Shown here: positions 14,970 through 19,218 of the stretch, one piece after another | Numbering within the stretch: position 1 is the first letter of the stretch | How the letters are laid out: each line of letters opens with the position of its first letter | Assembly: GCA_035690725.1 (NCBI GenBank) | Contig: DASSKF010000249.1 | Coordinates: forward strand, 1-19,218 | Direction of reading: 5' to 3' | Source: DASSKF01 sp035690725 | GTDB lineage: Bacteria; Actinomycetota; Actinomycetes; Actinomycetales; Dermatophilaceae | Length of the DNA stretch: 19,218 nucleotides | The notes under the pieces: model-generated | What the model was told of the DNA's origin: nothing | What the model saw: only the letters and a program-made list of their open reading frames with translations | Databases searched by the model: none | Position numbers and translations under genes: made by a program

Positions 14970-15638
14970 TCAGTCCTCGGGTGCCCCGGTGCACCGGACC
15001 GGTGCCGCACCCGGGGTCACCACCACGTGCACCCGCGCGTCGTGCGGCTCGTGCGGCAGGCGCCCCGCCGGTACAAGCTCCCCGTCGTGCAGCAACGCCA
15101 CGACCAGCGCGTCCGGAGACCGTCGCACGAGCGCCCGGTCGTAGCTCCCACCGCCCTGGCCGAGGCGGGTCCCCTCGCCGTCGACCGCCAGCGCCGGGAC
15201 GACGACCAGCCCCGCCTGCCCGACGGTGTGCAGACCGAGACGCGGGCCGACCTCCACCGTCCCGTCGAGGGGCGCCGCCGTCACCGCGCGCCAGTCCAGG
15301 TCGCGGTCGTCGAGCATCTCCGGCAGCAGCACCCGCGCCCCGGCCGAGACCAGCCGGTGCAGCAGCGCCTCGGTCGGTGGCTCCGTGGGCAGGGAGAGGT
15401 ATGCCGCCACGCACGGGGGCTGCCCCTGGTCGGCCCACAGCGCGCTGACCGCCTCGGCCAGCCGGCCCCCGTCGTCGACGCGGTCGCGCGTCGTGGCCCG
15501 CTCACGCCGGACGGCCCGCAGCGCACGGCGCCAGGTGCGCTTGTCGTCGCCCGGACCCAGGTCCTCCGGTCCCACGTCCGCGGGGGAGGGGCGCCGGACG
15601 GGAGGCGAGGCGTCGGGCTGGGGGGAGGCGCTCGGCAT
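14970..15638 (-). CDS. 5-formyltetrahydrofolate cyclo-ligase
   Basis: A 222-residue enzyme starting at ATG 15638, six nt after a CACACT -10-like box. It uses ATP to convert 5-formyl-THF to 5,10-methenyl-THF, returning inhibitory folate to the one-carbon pool. The first ~30 residues are a Pro/Ser-rich extension not needed by the family. KRTWRRALRAVRRE (about 33-46) supplies the basic nucleotide-binding start. The signature RLGQGGGSYDRAL (about 158-170) is the ATP/folate-binding GQGGGYYDR motif. The segment VAAYLSLPTEPPTEAL and the end HDARVHVVVTP also fit. In actinobacteria this gene commonly sits next to fmdB and galU (Rv0992c in M. tuberculosis, from memory). Here an antiporter and an acylase separate it from the FmdB gene, and an acyltransferase from galU. 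Confidence 0.92.
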   Translation of the reverse strand: MPSASPQPDASPPVRRPSPADVGPEDLGPGDDKRTWRRALRAVRRERATTRDRVDDGGRLAEAVSALWADQGQPPCVAAYLSLPTEPPTEALLHRLVSAGARVLLPEMLDDRDLDWRAVTAAPLDGTVEVGPRLGLHTVGQAGLVVVPALAVDGEGTRLGQGGGSYDRALVRRSPDALVVALLHDGELVPAGRLPHEPHDARVHVVVTPGAAPVRCTGAPED

Positions 15639-15644
15639 ACCGCC

Positions 15645-15650
15645 AGTGTG
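15645..15650 (-). promoter_or_regulatory. -10-like box for a leaderless 5-FCL transcript
   Basis: Minus-strand CACACT (A2 and T6 conserved) is exactly 6 nt before ATG 15638. It is the weakest of the six leaderless-type boxes here, and the hairpin at 15650-15670 abuts it. Confidence 0.4.
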
Positions 15651-15670
15651 CCCGGGCGGGCGGCCCGGGC
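15650..15670 (-). terminator. Hairpin directly after the acyltransferase stop codon
   Basis: GCCCGGGC occurs at 15650-15657 and again, as its own reverse complement, at 15663-15670, giving an 8-bp GC stem with a 5-nt loop immediately after the stop at 15671. It likely terminates the acyltransferase transcript just before the 5-FCL promoter. Confidence 0.55.
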
Positions 15671-17851
15671 TCAGGACGACGCCGAGGAGGACGCCCGGTG
15701 GTCGCCCAGGTGCTGGGGCAGCTGCCGCTCCAGCCAGGGGGTCATGGTCTGCACGAACGTCGCCGTCAGGTGGTTGCTGTTGCGGTAGACGAGGGCGTTG
15801 CCGATCACCGCGGGGCACTCGTCGTCACGGCACAGCTCGGGCGTGGGGTCGATCACCTGCACGCCCTGACGTCCCGCTGCGACCTGCGGCATGATCGGGT
15901 CGTAGCCGGTGGCCTTCTCCACGGGGGCCGCGCACTCCTTGAGCTTCTTCAGGTGCTGGGCGACGCACTCACGCACGTCTCCCGGGCGCGGGGTGTCGTG
16001 CACCAGCTCCACTCGGGCGCCCGACTCGCGGAGCCGCTCCACGGTGCGCTCGTAGCCGGCGACCAGCTTCTGGTGGGAGGCCTCGGCACTCATCTGCCCG
16101 CCCTGCGGGCCGGCGGTCCGGTAGGTCGCGAGGCCGCCGATGACCACCAGGTCGGGCTTCTCCTGCTCGGTGATGCGGTCCAGGGTGGCGTCCCGCCAGC
16201 TGTCGCAGTTGGTGTACGCCCCCCGCGTGGAGGACAGGTAGACCGTCGCGTCCGCGGCGGGGCAGCCGGACTTGGTCAGCCCGACCAGCCGCCAGTGTCG
16301 CTGCTTGGCGACCCGGTCCAGCGCCGGGAACCACTGCATCGCGTGCGAGTCACCGAAGAGCACGACCGTGGTGTCGGACGAGGGGTCGCCGTAGACGCAG
16401 TCCGGTGAGCGGTCCTTCGCCTTGGGCACCAGGCAGCCGTCGTCGTACATCCGGGAGCGGTCCTCGCCGGCGTCGGCGGGGTTCGGGCGCACGGCGTGCG
16501 CCACTCGTTGGATGTCGTGGCCCTGCTTGAGCTCCGGCTGCCCGGTGACGTCCTTCATCGGCGCGGTCTGGGCCACGGGGGTGAGCGCGAGCACGAGCAG
16601 CCCGGCGCACGCGGCGGTCACCGTGGAGGCGCCGCCGAGCAGGTACGACGGCTTCGGCGTCGGCGGGAACACCCGGCCGCGGCGGAACGGCTCCTCGACC
16701 CAGTGGAAGCAGGCGATCGCGGGCACCGCGGAGAACAGGACGACGGCGAGGCCGGCCCAGACGTTCAGCGTGCCGAAGGCGAGGCCGGCGAAGACGAGCA
16801 GCGGCCAGTGCCACAGGTAGAGGGAGTAGGAGATGCGGCCGACGTAGCGGGTGCCGGAGCGGCTGAGCAGCCCCATCGGTCCCACCGAGGTGGAGATCGC
16901 CCCGGCGACGATCACGGCGGCCGAGCCCAGCACCGGGGCGAGCGCGGCGACGCCCGGGAACGCCGTGGTGTCGTTCAGCGCGAGGACCGCCCAGACGATG
17001 GCGGCGACGCCGGCCCACCCGAGCACCGCGGCGAGGCCGAGGGCCGGCCGCGGCAGGGCCCGGTCCTCGCCGGAGGGCGCCCGCGCCAGCAGCAGGGCGA
17101 CCAGGCCACCGACACCGAGCTCCCAGCCGCGCACCAGGGTGGAGAAGTAGGCGACGTCCGGGCGTTCCAGGGTGGCGTACACGCCGTAGGCGAACGAGAG
17201 CACGGTGACCGCGCCGAGCGCCGCGACCAGCGCCGGGCGCAGCCTCGTCGACCGGGCGCGGGTCGAGTCCGCCGCGCGACGGCCACGTCCGCGGCGCAGT
17301 ACCAGCCAGGCGGCGCCGAGCAGCAGGGCCGGCCAGACGAGGTAGAACTGCTCCTCCACGGCGAGGGACCAGAAGTGCTGCACGGGGCTGCCCGACAGGC
17401 CGACCTCGAAGTAGTCCACGGCCTGGGTCGCGAGCCGCCAGTTCACCACGTAGAACCCCGACGCGATGACGTCGCGGGCCACCTTGAGCCGCTCGACCGA
17501 GGGCATGAGCACGGCGGACAGCGCCGCGACCACCAGCAGGACGGTCACCGCCGAGGGCAGCAGCCGCCGGATGCGGCGGGCATAGAAGGTGCCGACCGCG
17601 ATCGTGCCGGTGTCCTCCAGCTCGCGCAGCAGCATCCGGGTGATGAGGAAGCCGGAGATCACGAGGAAGACGTCGACGCCGACGTAGCCGCCGGAGGCCC
17701 AGGGCACCCCGGCGTGGTAGAGCAGGACCGCCACGACGGCGAGGGCACGCAGGCCCTCCACGTCGGGTCGGAACCCTGAGCCGGGACGGGGGGAGGTGGC
17801 CCGGGTGGCGCTGCGCGGGGGCGGGCTCGGGCGGTCGAAGGTGGCAGACAT
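15671..17851 (-). CDS. Membrane acyltransferase (AT3, OafA-like) fused to a C-terminal SGNH domain
   Basis: A 726-residue protein from ATG 17851. After a ~27-residue polar start come about ten or eleven membrane segments (to about residue 440). They carry the acyltransferase-3 marks R35-x10-H46 within GLRALAVVAVLLYH, GGYVGVDVFLVISGFLIT, and FWSLAVEEQFYLVWP. The extracellular C-terminal domain (about 470-715) is SGNH-hydrolase-like: VLFGDSHAMQW holds the nucleophile Ser502, followed by a GGLATYR block and YRNSNHLTATF. The usual D-x-x-H dyad reads N691-S-N-H694, so the Asp appears replaced. AT3-SGNH enzymes such as OafA move acyl groups, often acetyl, from the cytoplasm onto exported polysaccharides or cell-wall sugars. 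The acceptor here is unknown. GalU next door makes UDP-glucose for such glycans, but the genes are divergent and may be unrelated. Confidence 0.9.
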   Translation of the reverse strand: MSATFDRPSPPPRSATRATSPRPGSGFRPDVEGLRALAVVAVLLYHAGVPWASGGYVGVDVFLVISGFLITRMLLRELEDTGTIAVGTFYARRIRRLLPSAVTVLLVVAALSAVLMPSVERLKVARDVIASGFYVVNWRLATQAVDYFEVGLSGSPVQHFWSLAVEEQFYLVWPALLLGAAWLVLRRGRGRRAADSTRARSTRLRPALVAALGAVTVLSFAYGVYATLERPDVAYFSTLVRGWELGVGGLVALLLARAPSGEDRALPRPALGLAAVLGWAGVAAIVWAVLALNDTTAFPGVAALAPVLGSAAVIVAGAISTSVGPMGLLSRSGTRYVGRISYSLYLWHWPLLVFAGLAFGTLNVWAGLAVVLFSAVPAIACFHWVEEPFRRGRVFPPTPKPSYLLGGASTVTAACAGLLVLALTPVAQTAPMKDVTGQPELKQGHDIQRVAHAVRPNPADAGEDRSRMYDDGCLVPKAKDRSPDCVYGDPSSDTTVVLFGDSHAMQWFPALDRVAKQRHWRLVGLTKSGCPAADATVYLSSTRGAYTNCDSWRDATLDRITEQEKPDLVVIGGLATYRTAGPQGGQMSAEASHQKLVAGYERTVERLRESGARVELVHDTPRPGDVRECVAQHLKKLKECAAPVEKATGYDPIMPQVAAGRQGVQVIDPTPELCRDDECPAVIGNALVYRNSNHLTATFVQTMTPWLERQLPQHLGDHRASSSASS

Positions 17852-17861
17852 CTCCCCATCG

Positions 17862-17867
17862 ACGTTA
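17862..17867 (-). promoter_or_regulatory. Likely -10 box of the acyltransferase gene
   Basis: Minus-strand TAACGT lies 10 nt before ATG 17851, with a possible -35 (TTGGCC) 18 nt further upstream at 17891-17886. The mRNA leader would be only a few nucleotides long. It shares the 128-bp divergent gap with galU. Confidence 0.45.
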
Positions 17868-17967
17868 CCCAATCGTGACCTGCTTGGCCAAACGACGCGC
17901 GGTCGGCGTGGCGAGCGCATCTCGGCGGCCGCGCGGTCTCGGCGGGCCGGCCCGGGCGGTCGTTGAC

Positions 17968-17973
17968 TACGCT
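17968..17973 (+). promoter_or_regulatory. -10 box for a leaderless galU transcript
   Basis: TACGCT ends exactly 6 nt before ATG 17980 with no Shine-Dalgarno between. This spacing decides the start over the in-frame upstream codons. Confidence 0.55.
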
Positions 17974-17979
17974 TCCCGC

Positions 17980-18984
17980 ATGAGCGACGACGCCCGCCCC
18001 GCTGCCGTGCGCCCCACGGTCGAGAAGGCCGTGATCCCCGCGGCCGGCCTCGGCACCCGCTTCCTCCCCGCGACGAAGGCCATCCCCAAGGAGATGCTGC
18101 CGGTCGTCGACAAGCCGGCGATCCAGTACGTCGTCGAGGAGGCCACCCGGGCCGGGCTCGACGACGTGCTGATGATCACCGGCCGGAACAAGGGGGCGCT
18201 CGAGGACCACTTCGACCGGCACTGGGAGCTCGAGCAGGCGCTCGAGGCCAAGGGCGACGAGCAGCGCCTCGGTCGGGTGCGCAAGTCCGCCGACCTCGGC
18301 ACCATCCACTTCGTGCGCCAGGGCGAGCCGCTCGGCCTCGGCCACGCCATCCTGTGCGCCGCCGACCACGTGGGCGACCAGCCCTTCGCCGTGCTGCTCG
18401 GTGACGACCTCATCGACGCCCGCGACCACCTGCTGGAGCAGATGATCCGGGTGCAGCAGGAGCGCGGCGGCTCGGTCGTCGCCCTGCTCGAGGTGCCACC
18501 GGAGCTGACGCACCTCTACGGCTGCGCCTCGGTGGAGCCGGTGGAGGGGGAGGACGACGTGGTGCGGGTGACCGGCCTCGTCGAGAAGCCCGACCCGGCC
18601 GACGCGCCGAGCAACCTCGCCATCATCGGCCGCTACGTGCTCGACCCGAGCATCTTCGACGTGCTCCGGCGCACCGGCCCCGGCCGCGGGGGGGAGATCC
18701 AGGTGACCGACGCGCTCGCGGAGCGGGCCACGGCGACCGGGGAGGGAGGCGGGGTGCACGGCGTCGTCTTCCGCGGCCGTCGCTACGACACCGGCGACCG
18801 GCTCGACTACCTGAAGGCGATCGTCCAGCTGGCCGTCGCCCGCGAGGATCTGGGACCGGAACTGCTGCCCTGGCTCAAGGAGTTCGCCGCGACCGCCGGC
18901 CCGGCCGAGACGGCGCCCATCCCGACGCTGCCACTCCGTCCGGCGCTCGCGCCGGTGCCGATGGTCGCGGCCGCGGGCGCCTGA
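17980..18984 (+). CDS. galU: UTP-glucose-1-phosphate uridylyltransferase
   Basis: A 334-residue enzyme from ATG 17980. It joins UTP and glucose-1-phosphate to give UDP-glucose and pyrophosphate, supplying glucosyl groups for cell-wall and capsular glycans, trehalose and glycolipids. The nucleotide-binding loop AAGLGTRFLPATK (21-33) is followed by KEMLPVVDKPAIQYVVEEA and VLLGDDLID. Then come the sugar-binding VEKP segment, IIGRYVL and GEIQVTDAL, and a final YDTGDRLDYLKA, all as in bacterial GalU. The last ~30 residues are an Ala/Pro-rich extension. A longer start upstream is rejected because the -10-like box would lie inside it. The gene follows 5-FCL in many actinobacteria; here the acyltransferase intervenes. 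A large inverted repeat begins about 60 nt beyond its stop. Confidence 0.96.
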   Translation: MSDDARPAAVRPTVEKAVIPAAGLGTRFLPATKAIPKEMLPVVDKPAIQYVVEEATRAGLDDVLMITGRNKGALEDHFDRHWELEQALEAKGDEQRLGRVRKSADLGTIHFVRQGEPLGLGHAILCAADHVGDQPFAVLLGDDLIDARDHLLEQMIRVQQERGGSVVALLEVPPELTHLYGCASVEPVEGEDDVVRVTGLVEKPDPADAPSNLAIIGRYVLDPSIFDVLRRTGPGRGGEIQVTDALAERATATGEGGGVHGVVFRGRRYDTGDRLDYLKAIVQLAVAREDLGPELLPWLKEFAATAGPAETAPIPTLPLRPALAPVPMVAAAGA

Positions 18985-18987
18985 CCC

Positions 18988-19033
18988 GCGCATCCCCCTT
19001 CGCCGCATCCCTTCCGCCCGCATCCTTCTCCGC
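18988..19033. repeat. Three ~15-nt CGCATCC-type tandem units after galU
   Basis: Units starting CGCATCC occur at 18988, 19004 and 19019, giving a 15-16 nt period of pyrimidine-rich sequence. They precede the large hairpin and resemble the reverse complement of the tandem units on its other side. Confidence 0.55.
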
Positions 19034-19043
19034 CGCCTCCCCC

Positions 19044-19109
19044 TCGCCGAGGTGCTCGTTGTTGCACCCCCGCACGGCGTGTCGCCTGCAACAACGAGCA
19101 CCTCGGCGA
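19044..19109. repeat. Perfect 23-bp inverted repeat downstream of galU
   Basis: Bases 19044-19066 and 19087-19109 are exact reverse complements, with the core GAGGTGCTCGTTGTTGCA in the left arm. The 20-nt loop contains a smaller GGCG-TGT-CGCC hairpin. It could be the galU terminator, though it is far larger than needed and lacks a U tract. It could instead be a copy of a dispersed palindromic element or a binding site. Confidence 0.85.
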
Positions 19110-19120
19110 AGTGGGAGCGG

Positions 19121-19179
19121 GGAGGAGGCGGTGCGGGAGGAGGCGGTGCGGGAGGAGCGGTGCGGGAGGAGGCGGAGCG
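19121..19179. repeat. Four purine-rich 15-nt tandem repeats
   Basis: The unit GGAGGAGGCGGTGCG is repeated at 19121, 19136, 19151 (one G missing) and 19165 (T to A), then decays up to the window end. I see no convincing gene in 18985-19218; a minus-strand gene could end just at the right edge, but too little is visible. Confidence 0.75.
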
Positions 19180-19218
19180 GGCGGAGCCGGAGCGGGAGAC
19201 GGAGGGAGTCAGTCCAGG

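Noticed and set aside
16496..17779. Plus-strand open frame of over 400 codons opposite the acyltransferase
   Set aside because: Composition is Arg/Gly/His/Glu-rich with no motif, and the opposite strand encodes a complete AT3-SGNH protein.
1..19218. CRISPR array, insertion sequence or transposase, rRNA, known riboswitch
   Set aside because: I saw no regularly spaced direct repeats with unique spacers, no transposase motifs, no rRNA sequence, and no recognisable riboswitch upstream of the transport or salvage genes.

Overview
The window looks like the chromosome of a very GC-rich Gram-positive actinobacterium. Signs are strong G/C bias at third codon positions, many GTG starts, leaderless -10 boxes placed just before start codons, and an FmdB-5-FCL-GalU neighbourhood known from actinobacteria. 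Family-level placement (perhaps near Intrasporangiaceae/Dermatophilaceae) is only a guess.

Layout. The left edge carries the last ~117 codons of a tyrosine recombinase that converges on the 3' end of a tRNA-Arg(CCU) gene, the usual layout of one end of an integrated element lying to the left. From the tRNA rightwards the plus strand has a 76-aa small protein, an MFS transporter and a 1343-aa DUF4011/SF1-helicase/Vsr-like nuclease protein. Next comes a minus-strand run: ThrE-type amino-acid exporter, MscL channel, SAF-domain protein, S-methyl-5'-thioadenosine phosphorylase (MTAP), an FmdB-type zinc-ribbon protein and a K+/H+ antiporter. A plus-strand penicillin-acylase-family hydrolase follows, then minus-strand 5-formyltetrahydrofolate cyclo-ligase (5-FCL) and a membrane acyltransferase with an SGNH domain, and finally plus-strand galU. 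The right edge is a repeat-rich intergenic region built around a perfect 23-bp inverted repeat.

How it fits together. mscL, fmdB, 5-FCL and galU occur in the same order and relative orientation as I recall for Mycobacterium tuberculosis Rv0985c-Rv0991c-Rv0992c-Rv0993. The antiporter/acylase pair and the acyltransferase look like lineage-specific insertions into that block. The FmdB-type gene has a near-perfect CIRCE (HrcA) operator touching its -10 box, which together with the synteny makes it a strong candidate orthologue of the heat-induced redox chaperone Ruc (Rv0991c). MTAP and the SAF protein look translationally coupled. Six genes (MFS, helicase, MTAP, acylase, 5-FCL, galU) have a -10-like hexamer 6-7 nt before the chosen start codon, suggesting leaderless mRNAs.

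Most notable items: the CIRCE-controlled Ruc-like gene, the helicase-nuclease that resembles known antiphage proteins, the recombinase/tRNA boundary, the large structured repeat after galU, and a striking restriction of the rare Tyr codon TAT to Tyr-Ala pairs.
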